A DNA stretch of 42,850 bases from Xanthomonas populi (GCF_002940065.1 NZ_MDEJ01000020.1:1-42850); one strand, 5' to 3'. Positions 33,410-42,612 are shown, numbered from the stretch's first letter. The notes: generated from the letters alone by a model not told the origin. A program made the numbers and translations.

Positions 33410-33450
33410 CGCGAGGTGATCGGACAGGGTCTGCAGACGTCGCGTTTTTT
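33410..33450 (+). promoter_or_regulatory. Attenuator-like hairpin in the dehydrogenase leader
   Basis: Five-bp outer arms (33410-33414 / 33440-33444) enclosing the self-complementary GTCTGCAGAC, followed at once by a run of T (33445-33450). It lies about 70 bases before the dehydrogenase start, with an AT-rich TTAAAATATT just ahead that could be part of a promoter. A second small hairpin (GGGTC/GACCC, 33465-33476) follows. Premature termination or simply a terminator of an upstream transcript are both possible. Confidence 0.35.
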
Positions 33451-33518
33451 ATTTCCCTTTGCACGGGTCCAGACCCGGCTTCAGGGAAGGCACATCACGC
33501 AGCCCCGCGGAGCCTTCG

Positions 33519-34619
33519 ATGCTTTTCGAAACCCTCAATACCACCGGCCACGAGCAGGTGATTTTCTGTCACAACCGCGACGCCGGCCTCAAGGCGATCA
33601 TCGCGTTGCACAGCACCCGCCTCGGACCCGCGTTGGGTGGCGTGCGCATGCGCCCGTACCCCAATAGCGAAGCCGCGCTCGACGACGCGCTGCGGCTCAG
33701 CCGCACCATGACCTACAAGAACGCACTGGCCGGCTTGAATGTCGGCGGTGGCAAGGCGGTGATCATCGGCGACCCCAAGACCGACAAGACCGAGACGCTG
33801 TTCCGCGCGTTCGGCCGTTTTGTCGACACCCTGGGCGGGCGCTACATCACCTCCGAGGACGTAGGCACCGACGTCAACGACATGGAACAGATCTACCTGG
33901 AGAGCGAGTACGTCACCGGCGTGCATCAGGTGCATCGCGGCTCCGGTGACCCGGCGCCGTTCACTGCCTACGGCGCGCTACAGGCGCTGATGGCCTCGCT
34001 CAATCGCAAGCTCGGCCACGAAGAAGTCGGCAAGTCAAGCATCGCGATCCAGGGCCTGGGCCATATCGGCATAGAGCTGGTGAAGCTGCTCAAGGAACGC
34101 GGCGCGAAACTCTACGTGACCGACCTGAACCCGGCGCTGGTGGACCGCGCAGTGGCCGAGTACGGCGCCGAAGCGGTGGGTGTGGACGAAATCTACGAAG
34201 TGCCGGCCGACGTGTTCGCGCCGTGCGCGCCTGAAGGCGCGATCAACGAGCAGACGCTGTCGCGGCTCAAGGCCAAGATCATTTGCGGCACTGCCAACAA
34301 CCAGCTTGCCAGCGCCGCCATCGGCGACGAGCTGCACCAGCGCGGCATCCTGTATGCACCCGATTACGTGGTGAATGCCGGCGGCGTGATGAATGTGTCG
34401 CTGGAGATCGACGGCTACAACCGCGAACGCGCGATGCGGCTGATCCGCAGCATCTATCACAATCTGGAAAAGGTGTTCGACCTGTCCACACAGCTGGGCG
34501 TGGCGCCGCAGCAGGCGGCCGATCGGATTGCCGAAGCGCGCATCGAGACCATCAGCAAACTCAAACTGCCGCTGGGCCGCACCGCACCGCGCTTTCTGCA
34601 CAAACTGCGAGGCGAGTGA
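33519..34619 (+). CDS. Leu/Val/Phe dehydrogenase (Glu/Leu/Phe/Val family)
   Basis: 366 residues. Oxidatively deaminates a branched-chain or aromatic amino acid with NAD. Substrate part: glycine-rich GGVRMRPY, catalytic-Lys segment 'TYKNALAGLNVGGGKAVI' and the EDVGTDVNDM block with the catalytic Asp. Rossmann domain: GLGHIGIELV, then Asp in 'YVTDLNPA', favouring NAD. Ends with 'IADRIAEARI'-like helices. Length matches leucine dehydrogenases. GGAG six bases before the ATG. It should link branched-chain amino-acid breakdown to keto acids used for the branched fatty acids of Xanthomonas, an inference. Confidence 0.94.
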   Translation: MLFETLNTTGHEQVIFCHNRDAGLKAIIALHSTRLGPALGGVRMRPYPNSEAALDDALRLSRTMTYKNALAGLNVGGGKAVIIGDPKTDKTETLFRAFGRFVDTLGGRYITSEDVGTDVNDMEQIYLESEYVTGVHQVHRGSGDPAPFTAYGALQALMASLNRKLGHEEVGKSSIAIQGLGHIGIELVKLLKERGAKLYVTDLNPALVDRAVAEYGAEAVGVDEIYEVPADVFAPCAPEGAINEQTLSRLKAKIICGTANNQLASAAIGDELHQRGILYAPDYVVNAGGVMNVSLEIDGYNRERAMRLIRSIYHNLEKVFDLSTQLGVAPQQAADRIAEARIETISKLKLPLGRTAPRFLHKLRGE

Positions 34620-34622
34620 TCC

Positions 34623-34652
34623 GCATGCACAGGCGACAGTGCCTGGGCATGC
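34623..34652. terminator. Hairpin between convergent genes
   Basis: Twelve-base arms with one mismatch (GCATGCACAGGC / GCCTGGGCATGC) around a 6-base loop, immediately after the dehydrogenase stop and just before the end of the convergent autotransporter pseudogene. No T-run on either side. Confidence 0.5.
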
Positions 34653-34662
34653 AAGACGCACA

Positions 34663-37561
34663 TCAGAAATCGGCGCTGTAACGCAGGCTCAGTGCGCGGT
34701 CGCCGCCGCGCTCGCCCACCCGCTGGTCGTAGCCGAAACGCAGCTGGCTCTGGTTGCCGAACGGTGCAGAGGCCGCGATGCCGAACAGACCCCCCGAGCG
34801 CGCCGGCTGCATACCGCGCAACGGCGCCCATGCATCCACACCGATGAAGCTGGCATCGAGCATCAAGCCTTCGCTGCTCAATGCCTGTTGCCATTCGGCA
34901 TAACCACCAAAACTGGATGCCGCGCCAGCGATACGCTGAACGCACACCGGCCAGCACCTGCGTGCGTGAGGACGTGCTGGCATCGGCACGCAATCCGAAG
35001 CCGTCGCCATCGCTTTCGCTTTCGCTTTCGCTTTCGCGGAAGCCTTCGCTGCGCAACCGCACATAATCCAGCCCCATGTACGGTGTCAGCGATGCGCGTG
35101 CACCTCCCCAGCGATACCCGGTTTCCAGAGTGCCGCTAAGGTAACTGCCGCTGTAATCGCTGAACGCGCTGCTGCGGTCTTCGCCGAACTGGAGGCTGCG
35201 CTCGATCTGCCGATCGACATTGCCGAAACCCAACTGACCCAGCGTGTACGCCGAGCCCAGCGTGGTGCCCAGGTACAGCTGCCACTGCACCTGACGGTCG
35301 CGTCCACGCGCACCGTCCAGATCGCCCAGACTGTTGGAGCGGGTCTCGCCCAAGGCAAAACCGGTCACTGCACCGGACGCCAAACGCAGATCGTTGCCGA
35401 TCATCCAGCCAGAGGTGGCGAATCCGGCCGTGCTCACCCCACCCTCGCACGGCCCACCGAGCGCACGTTGCCAGACGCCCAGCCTGCGCGGCTGCTGCGA
35501 CAGACCATCTAAATGCGCCGCCAACCCAACACACGCCGGCCCAGATCGATGGTGTCGAAGGTCATCGCTGCCGACGCCGCATGCGCACGACCGGACAGAC
35601 TGCGCAACGAATCGGCTGTCGCCTTGGCAGTGGGCGATTGCTGCAAGGCCGCGGCGGCACGAACGAAGCCGCTGCTGATTGCGCCATCACCCTGCAGTTG
35701 CTGCGCATCTACTTTCTGGAACGCTTGCTCGATACGGATTGCCGAATCCATCGATGCAGTGCCGATCACGCCCAGCGCTGCAGCAATAGTAGTGACATCC
35801 ATGCGCCGCAACGTCAGATACGCGCTATTGCTGTCATACGTCAGATTGGCATCGAGGAAGGTCACTGCGGGCCCGCCGGTGAGCGAATCGAACCGGCCCT
35901 GTCGCCCGTTGGTGGCTTGCAGCAATGTGTAGGTGTTGTTGTCGATCACGTCATCGCGCCGGCCGAGCACCTGCAGATCGCCCGCAATCGTCGCGGTCCC
36001 CGCAACGTTCAAACGATCGCCGACGTTCAAGGCCAGACGGCGATCACCAGCTTGGGTGTAATTGCCAGTGACAGACAGCGCCGCACTGCTGATCTGCAGC
36101 GTGCCTGCGATGTCCACCGTTCCACCGATCCTGCCGGCAGCGATCAGCCTCGCGCCATTGGCGATGCCCACGCGCGCACTCTGCAGACTGGCCGTCTGCA
36201 AGGTGCCGCCGAGCACCTGGGTGTCGCCGACAAAGGTATTGGCATCGCTGCTCAATACCAAGGTACCGGTCCCGCGCTTGGTCAGGCCACCTGTGCCGCT
36301 GATGTCGTTGGCCCAGGTGGAACGCAAGGTGTTGACGGTGACATCCACCGTGCCCCAATCGAAGCGTGCCGGCCCCAGCACCGCTTTGCCGACATTGAGC
36401 AAGCCGTAGCCGAACGTCGGATCGACACCCGCTGCACCCAGATCGGTGGCGGTTCCCAACAAGGTCTGGCGCACCAGATCGCTGTTGAAATACGCAAACG
36501 CCTGCCAGACCAGTGCGGCCGCGACGGACACTAGCTGCGCAGCAAACGAAGTTCCGCTGCCGTAGAAATAACGGATCGTGCTGGCGGTAGCATCGGGGTC
36601 GAGCAACATCGAGGTACCCGGCACCACCAGACAGTAACGCATCGCAACGCCACAGGCATTGGAGTACGGCGCCAGCTGCGTGGGATTGGCAGTATCCAGC
36701 GCGGCGACAACCAACCAGCCGCGCTCCAGATCGGCGGCTGGCAGCGTTCCACTCGGGGCCCAATCGGCTGGGCAGCGCTGCAGTATCGGAGGGTTGCGAC
36801 CTGGATTCATTCCCCTAAGCGAATACCACCAAGCCATCATTATCGATAACGAACGGCCGGTATTCCTGCGCGATCTGATTGGTGACAGTTGGATTGGTCC
36901 AATACAGACCGCCCCAGGAATTGTTCATGATGCGCACGCCTGAGCTGATGAGGTTGGCATGCACACCGGCAAGGCCAAGCGGGCCATCAACCTCGTTACC
37001 TTCGCCGCTACCGTCATCGTCCGGCGCTTCGTCGCTGATGATGCGGGCAGACACCAGGCCTGCACTACTGGCGATGCCACCCGGCCACTGGCCCACTGCA
37101 CACCCGGCCGCCAGCTGCGCCACAACGGTGCCATGCCACACCACATCGCCCGCACCGACATTGTTGGTGCGCGGGTCAACGTAGATGAAGCTGTCGCTGA
37201 CCCGCCCCTGCAAAGCCGGATGGTTGGTATTGATGCCGGTATCGATCACGCCGATGCGATAGCCGGCACCGGTGAACCCCAGCGTCTGCGCAGCGCGTGC
37301 ATTGGTCAGCGTCAGATGCGCGTCGAAAGCGGGTTCCGGCGGCGGCGGCGGCGCAACCATCAGCGGCGGCGGTGGCGGTGGTGGCGGTGTGGTTGGTGGC
37401 GGTGTGGTTGGCGGCGGTGTGGTTGGCGACGGTGTGGTTGGCGACGGTGTGGTCGATGTGGTCGGACGAATGCCGCCACCACCACCTTCACTGCCACACG
37501 CGGTCAACGCCACGGCCAACGCCGAGGCCAGGACAGTCCTGGCGACGTCTCTCTTCTTCAT
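34663..37561 (-). pseudogene. Subtilase-type autotransporter serine protease, multiply broken
   Basis: Parent protein of about 960 residues: lipoprotein-like signal (ALAVALTACGS), Thr/Pro repeat linker, S8 protease with Asp in VIDTGINTNH, His in WHGTVVAQ and Ser in GTSFAAQ, an autotransporter-associated repeat ('LTKRGTGTLVLSSDANTF'), and a beta-barrel ending RYSADF. Lesions seen: in-frame TAG at 36815-36817 after LVVFA; a frame change at about 36730-36750; a tandem 5-base duplication CCAAC at 35521-35530 that throws the barrel out of frame before LDGLSQQPRR; and a frame change at about 34915-34935. The triad is all present, but in two frames. Sequence quality could explain one lesion, hardly all. 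Confidence 0.85.
37380..37458. repeat. 15-bp tandem repeats coding a Thr-Pro linker
   Basis: About five imperfect copies of a 15-base unit (plus strand GGCGRCGGTGTGGTT), giving TTPPP or TTPSP per unit between the signal peptide and the protease domain of the autotransporter pseudogene. Copy number is likely to vary between strains. Confidence 0.6.
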
Positions 37562-37748
37562 CTGAGTTGTTCTCCCCGAACCCATTCCATGGATAGGGCC
37601 CAATCCGGGCCCGAACGCCGTCTTTTAGAACGCATCGTCGCGCCACTGTCGCAGCTAATTGCGTAACGAATATCGTGGCAATGTCATGCGCTGGCGCGAA
37701 CTGAGCATGAGGCAGATAATCGTTTCACTTTAAACGGTATATCCTGAT

Positions 37749-38924
37749 ATGTCCGACATCGTCATCGTTGCTGCCAAACGCACTGCCATCGGCTCGTTCC
37801 TTGGCCAATTCAACGGTGTGCCGGCGCCCACGCTCGCTGCCGCTGCGATCGAGGGCGCACTGACGCAATCCGGGATCGCAGCAGCCGACATTTCAGAAGT
37901 GATCGTCGGCTGCGTATTGCCTGCCAATCTCGGCCAGGCGCCCGCACGTCAAGCGGCGATTGCCGCAGGCATTCCCAACTCGACCGGCGCCACCACTATC
38001 AACAAGGTGTGCGGCTCGGGCATGAAGGCGATCATGTTCGGAAACGATCTGATCAAGGCCGGTTCGGCCAGCATCGTCGTCGCCGGCGGCATGGAGTCGA
38101 TGAGCAACGCGCCGCATCTGCTGCCCAACTCGCGCACCGGCAATCGCTACGGCACCTTCCAGGCAGTCGACCACATGGTCTGGGATGGTCTGACCAATCC
38201 GTACGACGGCCAGGCGATGGGCGTGTTCGGCGAAGCCACTGCTGAGAAGTTCGGTTTCAGCCGCGCCGATCAGGATGCCTTTGCGATTGCCTCGGTCGAG
38301 CGTGCGCAGGCTGCGCAGCGCAGCGGCGCGTTCGTCGATGAAATCGTTCCGGTCACCGTGGCAACGCGCAGGGGCGAGGTCGTCGTGGATAGCGACGAGC
38401 AGCCAAACAAATCCGATGTCGCCAAGATTCCGACCTTGAAGCCGGCTTTCAAGAAAGACGGCACCGTCACTGCCGCCAGTTCGTCGAGCATTTCCGACGG
38501 CGCGGCGATCACCATCCTGATGAGCGCTGACGATGCGCAGCGTCGTGGTATCACACCGTTGGCGCGCATCGTCGGGCATGTCACCCACTCGCAGGAACCT
38601 GAGTGGTTCACCACCGCGCCGGTGGCCGCGATCCAGACCTTGGTCGGCAAGATCGGCTGGCACTTGGACGAGGTGGATCTGTTCGAAATCAACGAAGCGT
38701 TTGCGGTGGTGGCGATGGCACCGATCAAGGCATTGGGCATTGCGCACGACAAGGTAAATGTGAATGGCGGCGCCTGCGCACTCGGTCATCCGATCGGCGC
38801 ATCCGGTGCGCGCCTTGTGGTGACATTGGTGAACGCGTTGCGCACGCGCGGCGGCAAGCGCGGAATCGCGACGCTGTGCATTGGCGGCGGCGAAGCGACT
38901 TCCATCGCTATTGAATTGATTTAA
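37749..38924 (+). CDS. Acetyl-CoA C-acetyltransferase (thiolase)
   Basis: 391 residues, normal length for thiolase II. Nucleophile Cys88 in NKVCGSGMKA, the NEAFA segment with its oxyanion-site residues, the catalytic His in 'GGACALGHPIGASGARLV', and the second active Cys in 'IATLCIGGGEATS'. Condenses two acetyl-CoA to acetoacetyl-CoA or runs in reverse during breakdown of ketone bodies and amino acids. No beta-oxidation partner is next to it. Upstream 37604-37748 carries an AT-rich stretch likely to include its promoter. In contrast to both neighbours, fully intact. Confidence 0.95.
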   Translation: MSDIVIVAAKRTAIGSFLGQFNGVPAPTLAAAAIEGALTQSGIAAADISEVIVGCVLPANLGQAPARQAAIAAGIPNSTGATTINKVCGSGMKAIMFGNDLIKAGSASIVVAGGMESMSNAPHLLPNSRTGNRYGTFQAVDHMVWDGLTNPYDGQAMGVFGEATAEKFGFSRADQDAFAIASVERAQAAQRSGAFVDEIVPVTVATRRGEVVVDSDEQPNKSDVAKIPTLKPAFKKDGTVTAASSSSISDGAAITILMSADDAQRRGITPLARIVGHVTHSQEPEWFTTAPVAAIQTLVGKIGWHLDEVDLFEINEAFAVVAMAPIKALGIAHDKVNVNGGACALGHPIGASGARLVVTLVNALRTRGGKRGIATLCIGGGEATSIAIELI

Positions 38925-39047
38925 TTGTTTTTAACGGAGATTTTGCAAAACTGAATGCGCGCACGCTTGACACTATTCTTGTGGCCGTCATCATGTCGGG
39001 GGGCACGCAATAGCGCGTTGCCTAATCTAACGACGAGGATTGAAACA

Positions 39048-39389
39048 ATGACCATTAATAAGCTGCTGATCGCAATGGCTCTGGGCCTGGCCCTGACCGC
39101 GTGCTCGAAGCCGGAGCAGGCTCAGGACGCTGCTGCTTCTGCTAACGAAGCTGCTGCCGACGCTCAGACCGCTGCTGACCAGGCTGCTGCCTCGGGCTCG
39201 CAGTCGGCTGGCGCCGCTCAGGCTGCTGCCAACACCGCTGCTGCTTCGGCTGACACCGCTGCTGACGCTGCCCAGGCTGCTTCCGGCGCCGCGACCGACG
39301 CTGCTGCTGATCAGGCTGCCGACGCTGCAAAGACGGCTGAAAACACCGCCGAAGCTGCTAAGGACACCGCCGAAAAAGCCAAAAAGTAA
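39048..39389 (+). CDS. Alanine-rich small lipoprotein
   Basis: 113 residues. Signal peptide with lipobox LTAC (Cys at residue 19), so lipid-anchored; the next residues Ser-Lys favour the outer membrane. The mature part is almost all Ala, with Asp, Glu, Gln, Thr and Ser in a heptad-like rhythm, predicting one long helix or coiled coil similar in idea to Lpp. The codon set is unusually narrow (mostly GCT and GCC). A perfect TTGACA at 38967-38972 precedes it without a good -10. Terminator follows. A shorter relative lies 300 bases downstream. Confidence 0.85.
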   Translation: MTINKLLIAMALGLALTACSKPEQAQDAAASANEAAADAQTAADQAAASGSQSAGAAQAAANTAAASADTAADAAQAASGAATDAAADQAADAAKTAENTAEAAKDTAEKAKK

Positions 39390-39398
39390 TTACTTTTT
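39381..39398. repeat. 18-bp perfect palindrome over the stop codon
   Basis: AAAAAGTAA and its reverse complement TTACTTTTT meet exactly, covering the last Lys codons and the TAA of the lipoprotein gene. It may fold as a weak hairpin ahead of the main terminator. Confidence 0.6.
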
Positions 39399-39420
39399 AG
39401 CTACAAGCGAGTTCGGAGAA

Positions 39421-39449
39421 AGCCGCTGGTTTCCAGTGGCTTTTTCTTT
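39421..39449 (+). terminator. Intrinsic terminator of the lipoprotein gene
   Basis: Arms AGCCGCTGG (39421-39429) and CCAGTGGCT (39433-39441), one G-T wobble, 3-base loop, followed by TTTTCTTT. The 242 bases from here to the next gene show nothing else clear. Confidence 0.85.
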
Positions 39450-39691
39450 GCCTGCGATTTGTTCGGCCGATTTTCCTTGCGGATTTGTGCTGCGCTCTGC
39501 CTGGAGAGTTCTCCTGCAGCTGCCCGACGCGTTGCCTGCATCGCTTTCCATTGCCAAATCAATGCCGGCTCATGGCACAGCGGGCCGCATGCCCGCCCGG
39601 CGGCTGAATGGCCATGACTGCATTGACGCGCACTGCATCGGCTCCTGCATAAGCTCCGTCTTCCAACACCGGAACAGGAGCAGGAACACCC

Positions 39692-40018
39692 ATGAAAACG
39701 ATCCGCATGCTGTCGTTGAGCGCCATTACCGCCCTCACGCTTGCCGCCTGCCAAGGCCCTGATGCAGAGCAGGCGCGCCGCGATGCCGCGTCCGCTGCCA
39801 AGCACGCAGCCGCCGCTACCGTGCAGGCCGCCGATCGCGCTGCCGTGCAGGCCAAAGCAGCCACCGCCGATGCACGCGTTGCCGCACGCGAACTGGCAGC
39901 CGACGCCAGCCGCGCAACCGCCAATGCCGCCGATGCCACCGCCGACAAGACCCGCGAGATGGCCAACAAGGCCGAGCAGAGCGCCGACAAGCACGACGCC
40001 CAGCATCCACAGCACTGA
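39692..40018 (+). CDS. Second alanine-rich small lipoprotein
   Basis: 108 residues. Signal peptide with lipobox TLAAC (Cys about residue 20), followed by Gln-Gly. The mature part is an Ala-rich amphipathic helix with Arg, Asp and Lys, ending in a His/Gln/Lys tail (KHDAQHPQH). Same architecture as the preceding lipoprotein but different codons (GCC/GCG), so the pair are distant relatives, not a recent duplication. AGGAAC before the ATG. A GC-rich inverted repeat around 40053-40075 may be its terminator. Confidence 0.8.
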   Translation: MKTIRMLSLSAITALTLAACQGPDAEQARRDAASAAKHAAAATVQAADRAAVQAKAATADARVAARELAADASRATANAADATADKTREMANKAEQSADKHDAQHPQH

Positions 40019-40135
40019 AACACTATGTGATTCCGTTTTTCACTTTGCGTGTGCGCCGGCCGTATTGCGCCGGCGCGTGCGTCTGCCGTTAGCACACACC
40101 TCGTGTTGTCGAGCCCGGCAGGCTGGCATCCGCGC

Positions 40136-41380
40136 ATGCCCCCCTTCTCTTACCTCGCGCCGCAGCAATCAGCTTGCGCTGGTGTTTTCTGCACTCATCT
40201 TCGTTGCCATCGGCATCGGCATCTTTGTTAGTGCACGCCGCTCGCTGGCCGACGCCGCGTGGGTGGCCCACACGCATGAAGTCATCGGCCGGATCGACGA
40301 GATCAGGCGCGCATGCTGGACACCGAGTCGGCGCAGCGCGGCTTTCTGCTGACCGGTAACGATGGGTATTTGCTCCACTATCAGACCAGCGTCGAGCGCC
40401 TGCCGATTCTGCTTGGCAATTTGCGCCGACTGATGACCGACAACACCCCCAGGAACGACACCTGGACAGGTTGCAGCAGTTGGTGGAAACGCGCCTGCAG
40501 CAGATCCAGCATGTGCTCGATCTGTCTACGCGAAGTGGCCTGGAGCCGGCACGCAAGCATCCGGCAGAACGCCTTGCTCACCACCAGTGCGATCCGCGAG
40601 CAGTCGCCGACCATGGTGCAGCGCGAATCAGGAACTGCTGGTGCAGCGCACCGAAAGCAGCCGTCAAAGTACGGCCTTGCTCGCTGGCCGGCATTCCGTT
40701 CGGGCTGGAAGGTGGTGGGCACCGTCTACGGTTTGTTGATGCGTGAATTGCGCCATCGCGCGCAGGCAGAGCGGCTGGCCGCGCAAGCTAATCGCGAACT
40801 GGACGAGCGTGTGGGCGCGCTACAACGCAGCACCGCTGATCTCAATCTGCTCAGCCGTTAGACCAGCCTGCTGCAGCGTTGCATCAGCGCCGAAGAGGCG
40901 TTGGTGGTGACCAGCCGCACGCTGGCCAGACTGCTGCCAGGCGTGGCCGGAAGCGTGTATCTGCTGCGCGCTTCGCAGGATCGCGCCGAAGCGATCAGCC
41001 AATGGGGCGAGCCCTTGATGCAGAGCGCGCCGCATCTGCTACCGGAAGATTGCTGTCGTCAGCCGCACAGCATCGAAGACCTGCAGCCGGATGCGCTGTG
41101 CCCGACACCGCTGCGCCGATCACCACCGCATGCCTGCCGATGTCGGCGCAAGGCACCCAGCTCGGTTTTCTGTTTCTGTCCTCGCCCGGCCCAAGCCCAA
41201 TGCCGCGGGCCTGGAAATCGCCGAAGCCGCCGCCGCGCAATCGACGTTGGCGCTGAGCAATTGGCGCTTGCTCGAATCGCTGCGGCGGCAATTCATTCGC
41301 GATGCGCTGACCGGCCTCTACAACCGGCGCGCTCTGGAAGAATCGCTCAGTCACGAACTGGACGCAATCGGGTCGAGCAA
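40136..41380 (+). pseudogene. CHASE3-GAF-GGDEF signalling protein, degraded and truncated
   Basis: Pieces in several frames follow the order of a membrane diguanylate cyclase: a membrane helix (LALVFSALIFVAIGIGIFV), CHASE3 sensor (MLDTESAQRGFLLTGNDGYL), coiled coil (QQLVETRLQQIQHVLDL), 'ELDERVGALQRSTADLN', GAF ('RTLARLLPGVAGSVYLLRA') and the start of GGDEF (RDALTGLYNRRALEESLSHE). Frame changes are needed near the C-run at 40139-40144, at about 40303 (one base short between EI and MLDT), near 40450 and near 40560-40700; TAG 40859-40861 is in frame. The GGDEF domain ends before its active-site motif. It cannot make cyclic di-GMP. Confidence 0.75.
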
Positions 41381-41506
41381 CACGGCGGCGCCGCGCCCAC
41401 ATTGGACTGAGCAAGCACGCCGTCGATGTTGGATTGCGCAACTCATCACACAAAAGATCCATCCACGCAGCGATAGTCGGCTTTGACCCCCAAGCGAGGC
41501 AATCCG

Positions 41507-42082
41507 ATGTCGATGTGGCGCGATCAAGGTCCCAACAAAAAAGACGGCGTTCCGGCCGCACCCGACGTTCCTCCCGCCGCCGATGGGCGGCTGTTCACTG
41601 CCGAGGCCGGCCCCGCTCCGCCGGTGCCTGTCGCCGCCCCGCCCAGCGTGACGCCGGTCACGCCGGCCGCCACTGCTGCGGCCTCGCCGCGCCAGAGTGA
41701 CGCGAAAGAGTCGCTGATCGCTGCCGACATCAGCATCGAAGGCAAGATCGAAGGCGCCGGTCACGTGCGTCTGGCTGGCCGCTTTAAGGGCGACGTCAAC
41801 GTCAAAGGTGATCTCACCGTCGAACGCGGCGCCAAGCTCAACGGCGGTGTGCGCGCTAACAAGGTCATCATCGCCGGCGAACTGGAGGGCAATATCGAAT
41901 CCGCTGCGCAAGTGGAATTGCAGACATCCGGCGTGCTGGTCGGCGACGTCAAGGCCGGCAGCCTCACCGTGGCCTCGGGTGCACGCATGCGCGGCCAGGC
42001 CGATTTCGGCTGGGGCGAGGACACCGGCAAACCGGCAGGCACCACCAAGGCCAGTGTCAGCGGAGACAGCGACGCTACATGA
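41507..42082 (+). CDS. Bactofilin family polymer-forming protein
   Basis: 191 residues. A disordered Ala/Pro-rich N-terminus of about 75 residues precedes the bactofilin core, a right-handed beta-helix with Gly/Val strands: 'LIAADISIEGKIEGAGHVRL', FKGDVNVKGDLTVERGAK and 'VKAGSLTVASGARMRG'. Bactofilins self-assemble without nucleotide into filaments on the inner membrane and help with cell shape, stalks or cell-wall placement. Start chosen at MSMWRDQ; eight codons upstream there is another ATG. It overlaps the next gene by 4 bases (ATGA). Confidence 0.92.
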   Translation: MSMWRDQGPNKKDGVPAAPDVPPAADGRLFTAEAGPAPPVPVAAPPSVTPVTPAATAAASPRQSDAKESLIAADISIEGKIEGAGHVRLAGRFKGDVNVKGDLTVERGAKLNGGVRANKVIIAGELEGNIESAAQVELQTSGVLVGDVKAGSLTVASGARMRGQADFGWGEDTGKPAGTTKASVSGDSDAT

Positions 42083-42444
42083 GTGCACCACGCCCGGGCA
42101 CGCCCGGTGCCACGCGCAGCTGCCCGCATTGCAAGGCGACGATTCTGGAAAGCGCCAACGTCTGCCCTGCATGCAAGCACCACCTGCGCTTCGACTCGGC
42201 GGCTGTGCAACATGCGCAGCCGGCTCCGATCGTACCGCTCAAAGTCGAAGGCACCATCCGCCATCCTGCCGATGGCGATCCATGGGAGTACACCGTGGTG
42301 GTGTCGGTGCGTAATGGCAAGGGCGAAGAGATTGGACGCCAGGTCGTGGATGTCGGCGCGATGCAGGGTGGCGAGGAGCGCGGTTTCACGTTAGCGGTGG
42401 AAGCAACTGCGGTGCGCTCGCCGGGGCGGCGTACGCGGCATTAG
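42079..42444 (+). CDS. Zinc-ribbon protein coupled to bactofilin
   Basis: 121 residues. A zinc ribbon near the N-terminus has two CxxC knuckles, CPHC and CPAC, about 14 residues apart; a C-terminal beta domain follows ('WEYTVVVSVRNGKGEEIGRQ'), resembling an immunoglobulin-like or FxLYD-type fold. Function unknown. Its ATG overlaps the bactofilin TGA, so the two are made together and probably work together. Confidence 0.85.
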   Translation: MSAPRPGTPGATRSCPHCKATILESANVCPACKHHLRFDSAAVQHAQPAPIVPLKVEGTIRHPADGDPWEYTVVVSVRNGKGEEIGRQVVDVGAMQGGEERGFTLAVEATAVRSPGRRTRH

Positions 42445-42493
42445 GGTGTAGGTAGCAGGTAGAACGACTGCCGGCGGTTGTCTTGCCTGCGCC

Positions 42494-42521
42494 GCATTTG
42501 GCATTTGGCATTTGGCATTTG
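42494..42521. repeat. 7-bp tandem repeat (GCATTTG)x4
   Basis: Four exact copies of GCATTTG in the intergenic region 50 bases after the zinc-ribbon gene and just before the hexamer array. Confidence 0.9.
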
Positions 42522-42528
42522 GAATGCT

Positions 42529-42612
42529 GGATCGGGATCGGGATCGGGATCGGGATCGGGATCGGGATCGGGATCGGGATCGGGATCGGGATCGGGATCG
42601 GGATCGGGATCG
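42529..42612. repeat. 6-bp tandem repeat (GGATCG)x14
   Basis: Fourteen exact copies of GGATCG, 84 bases. Contains GATC at every unit, so it would be densely Dam-methylated if such a methylase exists. No gene covers it credibly; the Asp-Arg/Asp-Pro frames through it have no ribosome site. Nothing else is seen in 42613-42776. Confidence 0.95.

Noticed and set aside
35011-35034. Four copies of CGCTTT in the autotransporter barrel as a phase-variation switch
   Set aside because: Six-base units keep the frame, and the gene is already broken elsewhere; it only adds Ser-Glu pairs to a loop.
38967-38996. Sigma-70 promoter for the first lipoprotein (perfect TTGACA at 38967-38972)
   Set aside because: No reasonable -10 hexamer at 16-18 bases; only mentioned with the gene.
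42529-42612. CRISPR-like array
   Set aside because: The units are 6 bp and contiguous with no spacers; it is a simple tandem repeat.
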